In this document: in pieces, positions 18,815-27,441 of the stretch
Position numbering within the stretch: the first letter of the stretch is position 1
How the letters are laid out: every line of letters begins with the position of its first letter
Assembly (NCBI RefSeq): GCF_003337275.1
Contig: NZ_QPJQ01000019.1
Location: 1 to 64,000, forward strand
Length of the DNA: 64,000 bases
From: Marinomonas foliarum
GTDB lineage: Bacteria; Pseudomonadota; Gammaproteobacteria; Pseudomonadales; Marinomonadaceae
Reading direction: 5' to 3'
The notes under the pieces: model-generated
Seen by the model: the letters and a program-made list of their open reading frames with translations, nothing else
Databases searched by the model: none
What the model was told of the DNA's origin: nothing
Program-made: the position numbers and the translations under genes

Positions 18815-21265
18815 GTGACTAGACAAGAATCGTGGCGATTCCCTATAAGAATCCTTGTCACTAACATGTTTCTTCTCGCCATAATAATTACCGCTAGCAT
18901 TGCGATTACGCTGCAATACAACGCTAGCAAAAAAGCCGCTGTTGATCACATGCTATCAAGTATTAACTTACTTTCTGATCATATTAGCGAAAGTGTTTCT
19001 CATCTCGACAACGATGCCAAACAAACCGTTAATCTACTTGCCGAGCTAATCAGCTCAGATTTATCCAGCACCAGCATAGAACAAAAAAGCAGTCTATTTG
19101 CTCAGTTTCTACAAAAGCGTCCCGAGCTATACAGCCTTTATATTGGTGACATACAAGAAAACTTCTTTCAGCTTATCAACCTAGATTCCGCCAAAGACAC
19201 AAGACAATTAATGAAAGCACAAGCAGATGACCGCTGGGCTGCTATCGATATTTCCGGTCGAGGAGAAAACCGCTTACGCAAGACTTATTATTATTCCAGC
19301 ACCTTTCACCTGAACCACCAAAAAACAGAACGCAGCGATTTTACTCCGACTAAACGGCCATGGTTTGCAGCATCCGTGCAGAATAATATTTATAAAACAC
19401 CACCTTACCTTTTTGAGCACTTACAAGTATCCGGACAAACCTACGCCAAGAGAATTCGCAATACAGAACAAGTAATTGGCTTGGACATTCTGCTGTCTTC
19501 TTTATCAGACCAACTGTCCATGTCTTCTTCAAAGATTATAAATGGCCAAGAGCAAGCCTTTTTATTCAATCAAAGTGGCAACATCATTGCATCAAACACC
19601 AAACATAATGACTTAGACAAACTGACACAGTCCCAATATATACAAGATCACCTCAGCATAACCCCTAAAAAGTTAATCGATATTGCACACAATCCAAAGG
19701 CAAAACAGCCAACCCTTATCGAAAAAGAGGACTCGTCCCGATACTATGCCTTTGTCACCGCCATCGGCAATGACATACTCAACCAGCAATATATCGCTGT
19801 CGCCCTACCAAAAGAGACACTGTTTCAGCAAGCAACCAAGGAAGCGCTTCGTTCTACATTATTAAATGCCTTGGCAATGATAATCCTATTACCCATTGTC
19901 TGGCTTTTCAGTGCCCCTATCGTGCGCCCAATTCGACATTTACAGCTCGAAACAGAGAAAATCAAGCAACGTCAATTTGATGATGTGAGCTTTACTGACT
20001 CACACATTAAAGAAATTTGGCAACTGTCTAACTCCTTTGTTTCTATGACGGAAGACATTAAACAGCACGAAGCCAGCCAAAAAGAGTTTATGGAGGCATT
20101 AATACGTCTTATCGCTACCGCCATCGATGACAAATCCGCTCATACTGGCGGTCACTGCTATCGTGTTCCAGAACTTGGTCTGATGATCTCTGACGCTTTA
20201 GAAAAAGCCAAAGAAGGGCCGTATAAAGACTTTCACTTTGCCAATGATAATGAACGCTTAGAATTCCGCGTTGCTGCTTGGTTGCACGACTGCGGCAAAA
20301 TCACCATGCCAGAACACATCATAGACAAAGGTTCCAAGCTGGAATGTATTTATAATCGCATTCATGAAGTTCGCATGCGCTTTGAAGTCTTATGGCGTGA
20401 TGCCGAAATAGAGTATTTACGCGCCGTGCACATTGAAAAACAAGATCCAGCGGCCGCTTTAACAACATGGCAAGAAAACCAAACAAGGCTTCAAGAAGAA
20501 TTTGCTTTCGTAGCCAAAGCCAACGTTGGCAGTGAATTTATGAGCGAAAAAGACCGGGAAAGAATCAAAACCATTGGCGCGCAAGAGTGGGCTCGAAATT
20601 TTAATAATCGCCTAGGATTATCTCCTGCAGAAGAAATGATGTTTGCCAAACAAGAGCAAAATAACAAGCTAGACAGCGACCAACCTAGCGCCATAGAACC
20701 CCTATTGTCAGACAAACCAGAGCACATCATTCCACGGCATAAAGAGATCAAGTTTGACGCATCGTTAGGTATCAAAATGACAATCCCCGAACACCAGTAT
20801 AACCAAGGTGAAATCTACAACCTCACCATACAAAGAGGCACACTGACCACAGAAGACAGATTCAAGATCAACGAACACATGATCAGCACCATTACCATGC
20901 TAGACAGCTTGCCGTTCCCGCCAGAATTAAGTCGAGTACCGCTTTACGCCTCCACTCACCACGAAAGAATGGATGGCAAAGGTTACCCACGAAAACTCAA
21001 TGCCGAACAGCTCAGCATTCCCGACAGAATCCTAATGATCGCCGATGTATTTGAAGCGCTCACCGCTGCAGATCGGCCTTATAAAAAGGCCAAGCTAATC
21101 AGCGTTGCCATCAACATCATGTTTAACATGTGCCAAGAAGGTCACCTAGATCTACAACTATTCCGCTTTTTTCTCACCAGCGGCACTTACTTAGCATACG
21201 CCGAAAAATTCTTACCCGAGAGTCAAATAGATAAAGTGGATATCACACCTTACTTAGAAGAATGA
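18815..21265 (+). CDS. Membrane HD-GYP-type phosphodiesterase with Cache-like sensor
   Basis: Probable cyclic-di-GMP (or related nucleotide) phosphodiesterase, 816 aa. Seen: a membrane segment at residues 8-32, a large periplasmic sensor region (about 40-340) with the spacing of dCache domains, a second membrane segment near residues 345-370, a HAMP-like linker, and an HD domain with His491-Asp492 (LHDCGK) and HHERMDGKGYP (His715, His716, Gly723-Pro725). In typical HD-GYP proteins these two motifs lie 70-80 residues apart; here they are about 224 apart, so an extra charged, helical block of about 145 residues sits inside the domain. Start: GTG at 18815 with AAGGAAG eight bases upstream. It stands alone; the ligand is unknown. 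Confidence 0.82.
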   Translation: MTRQESWRFPIRILVTNMFLLAIIITASIAITLQYNASKKAAVDHMLSSINLLSDHISESVSHLDNDAKQTVNLLAELISSDLSSTSIEQKSSLFAQFLQKRPELYSLYIGDIQENFFQLINLDSAKDTRQLMKAQADDRWAAIDISGRGENRLRKTYYYSSTFHLNHQKTERSDFTPTKRPWFAASVQNNIYKTPPYLFEHLQVSGQTYAKRIRNTEQVIGLDILLSSLSDQLSMSSSKIINGQEQAFLFNQSGNIIASNTKHNDLDKLTQSQYIQDHLSITPKKLIDIAHNPKAKQPTLIEKEDSSRYYAFVTAIGNDILNQQYIAVALPKETLFQQATKEALRSTLLNALAMIILLPIVWLFSAPIVRPIRHLQLETEKIKQRQFDDVSFTDSHIKEIWQLSNSFVSMTEDIKQHEASQKEFMEALIRLIATAIDDKSAHTGGHCYRVPELGLMISDALEKAKEGPYKDFHFANDNERLEFRVAAWLHDCGKITMPEHIIDKGSKLECIYNRIHEVRMRFEVLWRDAEIEYLRAVHIEKQDPAAALTTWQENQTRLQEEFAFVAKANVGSEFMSEKDRERIKTIGAQEWARNFNNRLGLSPAEEMMFAKQEQNNKLDSDQPSAIEPLLSDKPEHIIPRHKEIKFDASLGIKMTIPEHQYNQGEIYNLTIQRGTLTTEDRFKINEHMISTITMLDSLPFPPELSRVPLYASTHHERMDGKGYPRKLNAEQLSIPDRILMIADVFEALTAADRPYKKAKLISVAINIMFNMCQEGHLDLQLFRFFLTSGTYLAYAEKFLPESQIDKVDITPYLEE

Positions 21266-21324
21266 CAGAGAAAACAGAAAGCTGACTGAGAACGTCAACA
21301 GAGCACAATCCTTCTTGCGCCACC

Positions 21325-21350
21325 TCGCTATATAACGCAATATATAACGC
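21325..21350 (+). promoter_or_regulatory. ModE box upstream of modA
   Basis: Seen: CGCTATATA, six bases, TATATAACG, a 24-bp near-perfect palindrome with the same length and half-site pattern as the E. coli modA operator. Known: molybdate-loaded ModE binds such sites and represses modABC. modE itself lies at the other end of the cluster. The site is 46 bp before the modA start, overlapping where the promoter would be. Confidence 0.8.
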
Positions 21351-21395
21351 ATCGATATTCATCCTATTTCCAAACAGGTAGATCAGGGTAAAACC

Positions 21396-22154
21396 ATGCG
21401 ATTATTTAACTCTCTCAGCATCATACTACTCAGTTTTTTGATGTTTAGCCCTTCGAGCTATGCCGAAGAAGTCCACGTTGCCGTTGCATCTAACTTCACT
21501 GCTGCCATGAAAGACATCGCCAAACAATACGAGGAAGAATCTGGAAATAAAGTTATTTTATCCTTCGGATCTTCCGGTAAGTTCTTTGCTCAAATCCAAC
21601 ATGGCGCACCTTTTGATGTCTTTCTATCCGCGGATCAAAACAAACCCGATGCCTTAGAAAAAGCCGGCGCCATAATCCCAAACAGTCGCTTCACCTATGC
21701 CATTGGCGCCTTGGCTTTGTGGTCGTCTAAAGCCGATTTCATCGACAACAATGCCGCTCGTTTAAAAAACGGAGATTTTAATAAACTGGCCTTAGCCAAC
21801 CCAAAACTTGCGCCTTATGGTGTGGCAGCAATGGAAGTATTAAAAGGGTTAAGAGTTACAGAAAAGACACGATCAAAATGGGTAATGGGCGAAAACATCT
21901 CGCAAACCTATCAATTTGTCAGCACGGGGAATACCGACTTAGGATTCGTCGCGCTGTCACAAATAATGAGCAAAGGACACATTAAATCAGGATCAAGCTG
22001 GATCATTCCCTCGGATCGATACAGCCCAATACGCCAAGATGCCGTGCTATTGAAAAAGGCAGACAATAACGCCGCAGCAAAAGGCCTGATTGACTATCTA
22101 CGCAGCGACAAAGCCCGTAACATCATTCATTCATACGGTTATAAAACGGAATAA
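21396..22154 (+). CDS. modA: Molybdate ABC transporter, periplasmic binding protein
   Basis: Binds molybdate or tungstate in the periplasm for the ModBC importer. Seen: a signal peptide (residues 1-23, cleaved near SYAEE), then [19 protein letters not shown], the [21 protein letters not shown] oxyanion-binding loop and the LSAD segment, all typical of ModA; 252 aa is the normal length. A ModE box lies just upstream. modB follows after 8 bp and modC after that, so the three genes form a standard modABC operon controlled by the nearby modE. Confidence 0.93.
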   Translation: MRLFNSLSIILLSFLMFSPSSYAEEVHVAVASNFTAAMKDIAKQYEEESGNKVILSFGSSGKFFAQIQHGAPFDVFLSADQNKPDALEKAGAIIPNSRFTYAIGALALWSSKADFIDNNAARLKNGDFNKLALANPKLAPYGVAAMEVLKGLRVTEKTRSKWVMGENISQTYQFVSTGNTDLGFVALSQIMSKGHIKSGSSWIIPSDRYSPIRQDAVLLKKADNNAAAKGLIDYLRSDKARNIIHSYGYKTE

Positions 22155-22162
22155 CAGCCAAT

Positions 22163-22846
22163 ATGCTTTCTGCGTCAGACCTAGAAGCCATTTGGCTAAC
22201 CTTTAAAGTAGCAACCACAGTTACGGTGATTCTACTACTCATCGGAACCCCAATCGCATGGTGGCTTGCTCGTACCCGCTCACGCCTAAAAGGGCCAATC
22301 AGCGCCATCGTTGCCTTACCACTGGTGTTACCGCCAACCGTGCTAGGGTTTTATCTTCTCATCGCCATGGGTCCCAATGGCTTTATTGGTCAATTGACCC
22401 AAGAATTAGGTATAGGAACACTGCCCTTTACCTTTTGGGGATTAATCGTGGCGTCAGTATTTTATTCTCTACCCTTTGTTGTTCAGCCCATACAAAATGC
22501 CATTGAAGCCATTGGAGAACGACCATTAGAAGTGGCCGCCACCTTGCGAGCAGGAAGCTGGGATCGATTTTTCACTGTTGTTTTACCATTAGCAAAACCC
22601 GGCTTTATTACCGCCGCTATTTTGGGCTTTACGCACACGGTCGGCGAATTTGGCGTTGTCTTAATGATAGGTGGCAACATTCCCGGACAAACTCGCGTAG
22701 TATCCGTACAAATTTATGACCATGTTGAAGCCTTGGAATACGACCAAGCTCACAAGCTCGCTGCCATCATGATCATATTTTCTTTTGTGGTGTTACTCAG
22801 CCTTTATAGCTTCCAACGAAAAAACACCCTGTGGGGAGCGAAATAG
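22163..22846 (+). CDS. modB: Molybdate ABC transporter permease
   Basis: Inner-membrane permease of the molybdate importer, 227 aa, the usual length. Seen: five to six membrane segments, a short N-terminus [20 protein letters not shown], and the EAA loop (residues 125-150, [25 protein letters not shown]) that contacts ModC. It starts 8 bp after modA, and its stop is followed 2 bp later by the modC ATG, implying translational coupling. Confidence 0.93.
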   Translation: MLSASDLEAIWLTFKVATTVTVILLLIGTPIAWWLARTRSRLKGPISAIVALPLVLPPTVLGFYLLIAMGPNGFIGQLTQELGIGTLPFTFWGLIVASVFYSLPFVVQPIQNAIEAIGERPLEVAATLRAGSWDRFFTVVLPLAKPGFITAAILGFTHTVGEFGVVLMIGGNIPGQTRVVSVQIYDHVEALEYDQAHKLAAIMIIFSFVVLLSLYSFQRKNTLWGAK

Positions 22847-22848
22847 CC

Positions 22849-23961
22849 ATGCCAACCAACAAGATTGTAGGGGAAAATACAGAACAAGGCCTACACGCCA
22901 AATTTCACCTACAGCATCCAACATCTCGCTTTGCTTTAAATGTTGATCTCACGTTACCAGACAACGGCGTCACCGCTATTTTTGGGCAATCAGGTTCAGG
23001 AAAAACCACGCTATTGCGCTGTATTGCCGGATTAGAAAAAGCGCAACAAGGGCATTTTGTGATGAAGGGGGAAACATGGCAAAGCGATAGTTTTTTCCTA
23101 GCGACACACAAACGGCCATTAGGTTATGTCTTCCAAGAACCCAGCCTTTTCCCCCATTTAACCGCAAAAGGCAATTTAGATTACGCCATTAAACGCAGCG
23201 GCATTCCCTTACCCGCTGATTTATATGACCAAGTCATCGACTTAATGGGCATTGAATCCATACTAAAGAATAATTCGCAGCAGCTTTCTGGCGGTGAAAA
23301 ACAACGTGTTGCTATCGCACGTGCCTTATTGATTCAACCCAAATTATTACTGATGGATGAGCCCTTAGCCTCACTGGATAATGCAAGAAAACAAGAGATT
23401 TTACCGTACCTAGAAAAGCTGAAGTCCACACTCAACACGCCCATTTTGTATGTCAGTCACTCAGTCGAAGAAGTGATGCGCCTAGCGGATCATGTTGTAC
23501 TGATGGAAGATGGCGAAGTCGCCACTCAAGGACAGGTAGAAGAGGTTTTCTCACAACTAACATCACCATTGCTGTTTAATAATAACACTGGCGTCATCTG
23601 GCAAGGCCAGATTGTCGAACAAGATGAGAAATGGCACTTATCAAAAGTATCTTGTGCTGGCAGTGACTTATGGATTCGTAACAACGGCGACAGTATTGGA
23701 CAACAGGTTCGAGTCAGAATACTCGCCACCGATGTGAGTCTAACGCTTACGCGCCATGAAGATTCAAGCATATTGAATCGACTGTCCGTCACCGTGCTAG
23801 ATATTGTTGCCGACAAAGACCCAGCCATGGCGTTAGTCCGCTTACAGACAGAGAAAAACACGCTTATTGCAAGGCTGACCTATCTATCCGTTGATCACTT
23901 AGCATTGGTGGCAGGAAAGGTACTCTGGGCGCAGATTAAAAGTGTGGCGCTGGTCAGATAA
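22849..23961 (+). CDS. modC: Molybdate ABC transporter ATPase
   Basis: ATP-hydrolysing subunit of the molybdate importer, 370 aa. Seen: Walker A GQSGSGKTTLL, the ABC signature QLSGGEKQRVAIARAL, Walker B LLLMDEPLASLD, the H-loop in YVSHSVEE, and a C-terminal TOBE/Mop domain (about residues 290-365) typical of ModC. Start: ATG at 22849 with GGGGAGCG eight bases upstream is preferred over the GTG at 22831, which overlaps modB. It ends 11 bp before the convergent modE. Confidence 0.92.
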   Translation: MPTNKIVGENTEQGLHAKFHLQHPTSRFALNVDLTLPDNGVTAIFGQSGSGKTTLLRCIAGLEKAQQGHFVMKGETWQSDSFFLATHKRPLGYVFQEPSLFPHLTAKGNLDYAIKRSGIPLPADLYDQVIDLMGIESILKNNSQQLSGGEKQRVAIARALLIQPKLLLMDEPLASLDNARKQEILPYLEKLKSTLNTPILYVSHSVEEVMRLADHVVLMEDGEVATQGQVEEVFSQLTSPLLFNNNTGVIWQGQIVEQDEKWHLSKVSCAGSDLWIRNNGDSIGQQVRVRILATDVSLTLTRHEDSSILNRLSVTVLDIVADKDPAMALVRLQTEKNTLIARLTYLSVDHLALVAGKVLWAQIKSVALVR

Positions 23962-23972
23962 CTGAACCAGCG

Positions 23973-24785
23973 TCACGCGTCTTTCAGTAGAATAACGCTT
24001 GGCGCTTTGAACAAGGCGCAGGCTGCTTGCCCTACTTCCAGCTCTAGCTCTATTGCGCTTATATTCGTAATAACAGCAGACACAGACTTGCCTCCACCAA
24101 TATCCAATGTCACATCCGTATTCACCGCACCAGGCAACAAACGAGAAATCGTACCGACCAGCTTATTTCGAGCGCTGGTGACCACCTTGGTATTCGTACT
24201 TAAAATCACCGAAGACGCCTTAATCAAAGCCATCACATCACTGTTCTTCTCTAACCCAAGCTGCTCAACGCTTTCCTGAGTGATCATCGCAATAATGGAT
24301 TGATTAGTACCAATATCCAGCTCAACCTCAGTATTCACCGACCCAAGAGTAATATTGCTAACCGTGCCTCTAAATTGATTTCTTGCACTGGTTTTCACAC
24401 TCTCACTCCTCATAAAACTCGCTACATCATTCAGGTTATGCAGCTTATCGCCTAAGCGTTCAATGAATTTTTGATGTTCATCTTGCAAAGCTTGGAAACC
24501 TAAAATCACCCTATGGCCCAACTCGGTTAACAGAGTTCCGCCACCTTGCGCGCCACCTGTAGAACGAACAACCAAAGGCTGAGCCGACATATTATTCATC
24601 GCATCAATACGATCCCAAGCGGTTTTATAACTGATCCCCACCTGCTTCGCCGCCTTAGAAATAGAACCACACGCATCAATCGCCGCCAACAACTCGATCT
24701 GCGCCGACGCAAAAGGTTTATGCTGCTCGGTTAACAGGAAAACCTCTCCCTTCAACCCAGCCAACGCTGTTTTCTTATCCGTCAT
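23973..24785 (-). CDS. modE: Molybdate-dependent transcriptional regulator
   Basis: Dimeric sensor and repressor that binds molybdate and controls modABC. Seen: a winged helix-turn-helix of LysR type in residues 1-110 (AIDACGSISKAAKQVGISYKTAWDRIDAM), then two tandem TOBE/Mop domains starting at ARNQFRGTVSNITLGSVNTEVEL and ARNKLVGTISRLLPGAVNTDVTL, each about 70 residues. 270 aa matches full-length ModE. It is convergent with modC. A palindrome at 24844-24866, upstream of its start, could be its own operator or that of another regulator. Confidence 0.93.
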   Translation of the reverse strand: MTDKKTALAGLKGEVFLLTEQHKPFASAQIELLAAIDACGSISKAAKQVGISYKTAWDRIDAMNNMSAQPLVVRSTGGAQGGGTLLTELGHRVILGFQALQDEHQKFIERLGDKLHNLNDVASFMRSESVKTSARNQFRGTVSNITLGSVNTEVELDIGTNQSIIAMITQESVEQLGLEKNSDVMALIKASSVILSTNTKVVTSARNKLVGTISRLLPGAVNTDVTLDIGGGKSVSAVITNISAIELELEVGQAACALFKAPSVILLKDA

Positions 24786-24843
24786 AAAAACCTGTGTGCT
24801 AATCGCATCTAAAATCTTACTAACCAGTTTATATTAAAGACAA

Positions 24844-24866
24844 TTTTAATACCCATGGTATTAAAA
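24844..24866. promoter_or_regulatory. Palindrome upstream of modE
   Basis: Perfect 10-bp arms TTTTAATACC/GGTATTAAAA around CAT, 59 bp upstream of the modE start. It does not match the ModE consensus, so the cognate protein is unknown. Confidence 0.45.
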
Positions 24867-25018
24867 AACATCATCAGATAAACCAACGAGAAGAAGTAAA
24901 AAACTTAATGTCGAGAAAGCATTAATGACATATCAGTCGATATGAAAGTGAGGGTAATGGCTTACACAGTTTAGTGTAGGCCATCTATTAGAACACCCAA
25001 AAATCGTAGGCAATAAAA

Positions 25019-25059
25019 AAGCCCCTAGAAGTTAGCGTTAACTAACCCTCTAGAGGCTT
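25019..25059 (-). terminator. Terminator of the tRNA gene
   Basis: On the minus strand the stem AAGCCTCTAGA/TCTAGGGGCTT encloses a loop with its own small inverted repeat, and is followed by TTTTTTATTG. It lies 9 bp after the tRNA 3' end. Confidence 0.8.
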
Positions 25060-25067
25060 ATTTTATA

Positions 25068-25144
25068 TGGTGGGCCTGCCCAGACTTGAACTGGGGACCT
25101 GCCGATTATGAGTCGGATGCTCTAACCAACTGAGCTACAGGCCC
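25068..25144 (-). tRNA. tRNA with CAU anticodon (Ile2 or elongator Met)
   Basis: 77-nt cloverleaf including an encoded CCA. Acceptor GGGCCTG/CAGGCCC, D-arm GCTC/GAGC, anticodon loop CTCATAA with CAU at 25110-25108, T-arm CCCAG-TTCAAGT-CTGGG. C4-G69 and C5-G68 in the acceptor match known determinants for TilS, which favours tRNA-Ile2 (lysidine-modified) over elongator Met, but sequence alone does not settle it. The D-loop GTTGGTTA rules out an initiator-like structure. Position 27-43 is a T-C mismatch. Confidence 0.92.
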
Positions 25145-25158
25145 TAAAAGCGTTGCAG

Positions 25159-25187
25159 ATTATAGCGATATGCTTGCCTCTTGCCAA
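25159..25187 (-). promoter_or_regulatory. Sigma-70 promoter of the tRNA gene
   Basis: Minus strand: TTGGCA, exactly 17 bp, TATAAT. The -10 box ends 14 bp before the mature tRNA 5' end. Confidence 0.75.
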
Positions 25188-25222
25188 GAAGTCGATGCAA
25201 TTTATGTGTAATAAATTTTCGA

Positions 25223-25261
25223 AAGTGGTTGATAAACAGGCTGTTTTTCAATCAACCACTT
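25223..25261. terminator. Long hairpin beyond the isochorismatase-like gene
   Basis: 11-bp perfect arms AAGTGGTTGAT/ATCAACCACTT enclose a second short stem (AAACAG/CTGTTT). It lies 58 bp past the stop of the minus-strand hydrolase gene. The T-run is interrupted (TTTCGAAAATTT), so termination may be weak. Confidence 0.5.
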
Positions 25262-25318
25262 GCCTAGCCCTTTTGTTTTCTGCCTTTTCGCGCTTTCGAT
25301 TTATCGCTACAAGCAAAT

Positions 25319-25837
25319 TTAAACTCGTTCAAAAGCGTACCTTATTTCGGTATAGGTCACTTTGGTCTTAATCGCTTCTAAGGCAATTAGGTGCAGTAGC
25401 TGTTCACGAGTAGTACAAGCATCGGGCAAGATGCTGACTTGATAAGGATCAGCGGCATCAGAAATGGCGGTATGAGTTACGCAGTTTTGCGTCATCATGC
25501 CGCAGATAACCAAGCGGTCGACTTCCAGTTCTTCTAGCAGTTGCGTTAGGTTTGTCTCTTGAAACGCATCGGCATGTGCTTTTGTTACGATAGGTGCATC
25601 TGGTGCGGCGTCTAGAATCGTTTGGTGTATTTTCACCCCTTCGCTGCCTTCAGCAAATAACGGTGATTCGCTTGCAGCCACATGTTGCACAAGTATCACA
25701 GCTGCATCTTGCTCTTTCGCGGATTGAATGGCATTAAGTATTTCTTTTAGGGCTTCATCGGCATTCCATAGAGGAAAGCTACCATTAGCGAAGTAGTCGT
25801 TTTGTGGATCAATCACTAATAATGCAGTGCGGCTCAT
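25319..25837 (-). CDS. Isochorismatase-family cysteine hydrolase
   Basis: Cytoplasmic hydrolase of the nicotinamidase / isochorismatase superfamily, 172 aa. Seen: the catalytic Asp in LLVIDPQNDYF near residue 9, Lys in IVTKAHADAF near residue 88, and Cys in GMMTQNCVTHTAISDA near residue 121, with the cis-peptide motif preceding it. Start: ATG at 25837 has AGGAG seven bases upstream; the longer reading from 25873 lacks a ribosome site. It is divergent from an AraC-type regulator with a palindrome between them, so that regulator probably controls it. The substrate (an amide such as a carbamoyl compound or nicotinamide) is not determined. Confidence 0.8.
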   Translation of the reverse strand: MSRTALLVIDPQNDYFANGSFPLWNADEALKEILNAIQSAKEQDAAVILVQHVAASESPLFAEGSEGVKIHQTILDAAPDAPIVTKAHADAFQETNLTQLLEELEVDRLVICGMMTQNCVTHTAISDAADPYQVSILPDACTTREQLLHLIALEAIKTKVTYTEIRYAFERV

Positions 25838-25928
25838 AAATTGGCTCCTATTAAACAAAGTATTGGCAAGCACAGTCGTCGTGCAAAAACCTCTATCTAG
25901 AATCGCAAAACTATGGATTCCATTACAG

Positions 25929-25942
25929 TGTCAAATTTGACA
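25929..25942. promoter_or_regulatory. Operator-like palindrome between hydrolase and AraC-type regulator
   Basis: Perfect 14-bp palindrome TGTCAAATTTGACA in the 139-bp divergent gap. A binding site for the neighbouring AraC/DJ-1 regulator or another dimeric factor is inferred. Confidence 0.5.
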
Positions 25943-25976
25943 TATTAGAGGCCTAAAATGACAAACAGGTGATTCC

Positions 25977-26909
25977 TTGAAACATTATCAAATCGCTGTA
26001 CTTGCTTATCCTCATTGTCTCTTGTCGGCGGTTTATGGTTTTGCTGAAACATTCGAGCTAGCCAATGAAGCCTGCAAAGAAATAGGTTTGGAAATTCGTA
26101 TCACTACGCATATTTTACACGAGGCAGACTTAAAGAAAGACTTGGACACGCAATCTCACTATCACGCAGTCTTGTTGCCGCCTAGCTTACATAAAGCCAG
26201 TTACAGCGAGAAAAATGTCAGCATCAATGATTTTTTAATCGCACAACATCAACAAGGCGCCATGCTTTGTAGCGCCTGCGCTGGGGCGTTTTTCTTAGCT
26301 TACACTGGTCTTACCGACAAACGCTTAATGACAACACACTGGGCGCTAGAAGGCCTATTTAAGGAACGCTTCCCTCAGCAAGCCATAGATACTTCGAAGA
26401 TATTGATTAACCAAGGCGATGTGATAAGCGCCGGTGGCATGATGTCTTGGATGGATTTGGCGCTGGAATTAGTACAAGCTCTCACCAATGCTCGCATCGT
26501 TCGTCAGCTAGGCAAAACCTTGGTAATTGATACAGGCAACAGAGAACAGCGCTATTATCAGCAGTTCCAGCCAAATTTCGACCATGGCGATGCGGCGATT
26601 CTGGCGGTTCAACATCATTTACAAGGCCATTTTGCCGAACTGCAACGCACTGAAAGCATGGCCGCTCTCGCTAAATTAACGCCGAGAACCTTTTTAAGAC
26701 GCTTCGCTAAATGCACTGGATTCAACCCAAATGAATATTTGCAGCGTATCCGTATTCAAACGACTTGCGATGTCTTAGAACAAACAACGCTGCCGTTCGA
26801 GAGCATCGCCCTGCAAGTAGGATATGAAGATGTTGGCAGTTGCCGTAAAGCCTTTCAAAAGATTATGGGGTTAACGCCCAGCGCCTTTCGCCAGCGTTTT
26901 GTATCGTAA
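25977..26909 (+). CDS. GlxA-type AraC family regulator with DJ-1/PfpI-like domain
   Basis: Transcription factor, 310 aa. Seen: an N-terminal class-I glutamine-amidotransferase-like (DJ-1/PfpI) domain of about 190 residues with AMLCSACAGAFFLAYTGL as the elbow region, and a C-terminal AraC helix-turn-helix pair (MAALAKLTPRTFLRRFAKCTGFNPNEY and IALQVGYEDVGSCRKAF). Start: TTG at 25977, with AGGTGA four bases upstream; an ATG in another frame at 25958 ends at once. Known: such proteins activate genes for amide, amine or aldehyde use. The divergent hydrolase gene at 25319 is the likely target. Confidence 0.85.
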   Translation: MKHYQIAVLAYPHCLLSAVYGFAETFELANEACKEIGLEIRITTHILHEADLKKDLDTQSHYHAVLLPPSLHKASYSEKNVSINDFLIAQHQQGAMLCSACAGAFFLAYTGLTDKRLMTTHWALEGLFKERFPQQAIDTSKILINQGDVISAGGMMSWMDLALELVQALTNARIVRQLGKTLVIDTGNREQRYYQQFQPNFDHGDAAILAVQHHLQGHFAELQRTESMAALAKLTPRTFLRRFAKCTGFNPNEYLQRIRIQTTCDVLEQTTLPFESIALQVGYEDVGSCRKAFQKIMGLTPSAFRQRFVS

Positions 26910-26938
26910 GTAAATCATAATCTAATCAAGGATTAGCT

Positions 26939-26969
26939 AAAGCAAAACCACTGGATGATTTTGCTTTTT
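26939..26969 (+). terminator. Rho-independent terminator after the AraC-type gene
   Basis: 9-bp stem AAAGCAAAA/TTTTGCTTT with an 11-base loop and trailing T residues. Its A-rich left arm may also serve the convergent minus-strand cupin gene. Confidence 0.7.
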
Positions 26970-26998
26970 ATTAATCATTACTATGGAATCGACGCAAC

Positions 26999-27328
26999 TC
27001 AATCAACAATAAACAAGGTTGCACCATCAGAAGTAGAAGAGCGATGTGGTTCGGCATCATCAGCCACTTGGTAACTCATACCTGCGGATAACACAAAAGT
27101 GCGACCGTCTTTTAATACGGTTTTTAACTCGCCACTCATGCAAAAAAGAATATGCCCTTTGGTACACCAATGATCCGCCAAATACCCAGCAGAATAAGTC
27201 ACTATTCGAACTCGAATTTCACCAAATTGTTTGGTCTGCCAATAGGCGAATCCACTTTCGCCTTTGTGGGTCGTTTTTTCGACGCCTTGCCAATCGGTAA
27301 TGCCAAAGGGTAAATCTGTAATCTTCAT
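26999..27328 (-). CDS. DHCW-motif cupin-fold protein
   Basis: Small single-domain cupin, 109 aa. Seen: the MKITDLPFGITDWQGVEKT opening and the DHWCTKGHILFCMSGEL stretch near residue 52 that gives this family its name; here the order is D-H-W-C. The barrel provides a possible metal site (His53 and neighbours, plus the later EPHRSS). Known: function not established. It is convergent with the AraC-type gene and lies after, not within, the GntR module, so no pathway can be assigned. The start ATG is at 27328. Confidence 0.8.
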   Translation of the reverse strand: MKITDLPFGITDWQGVEKTTHKGESGFAYWQTKQFGEIRVRIVTYSAGYLADHWCTKGHILFCMSGELKTVLKDGRTFVLSAGMSYQVADDAEPHRSSTSDGATLFIVD

Positions 27329-27362
27329 AAAAACGCCTTAAAATCCTTCTATTTACAAGACA

Positions 27363-27385
27363 ATGCCGCTTCATTTGAGCGGCAT
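27363..27385 (-). terminator. Hairpin after the GntR gene
   Basis: Perfect 8-bp arms ATGCCGCT/AGCGGCAT with a 7-base loop, about 57 bp past the stop of the minus-strand regulator. No clear T-run follows, so it may be a weak terminator. Confidence 0.45.
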
Positions 27386-27441
27386 AACATGAGATGTAGT
27401 AAGCGTTAGCAGAAGATTAAGGTCAAGTACTATCTTGAATG

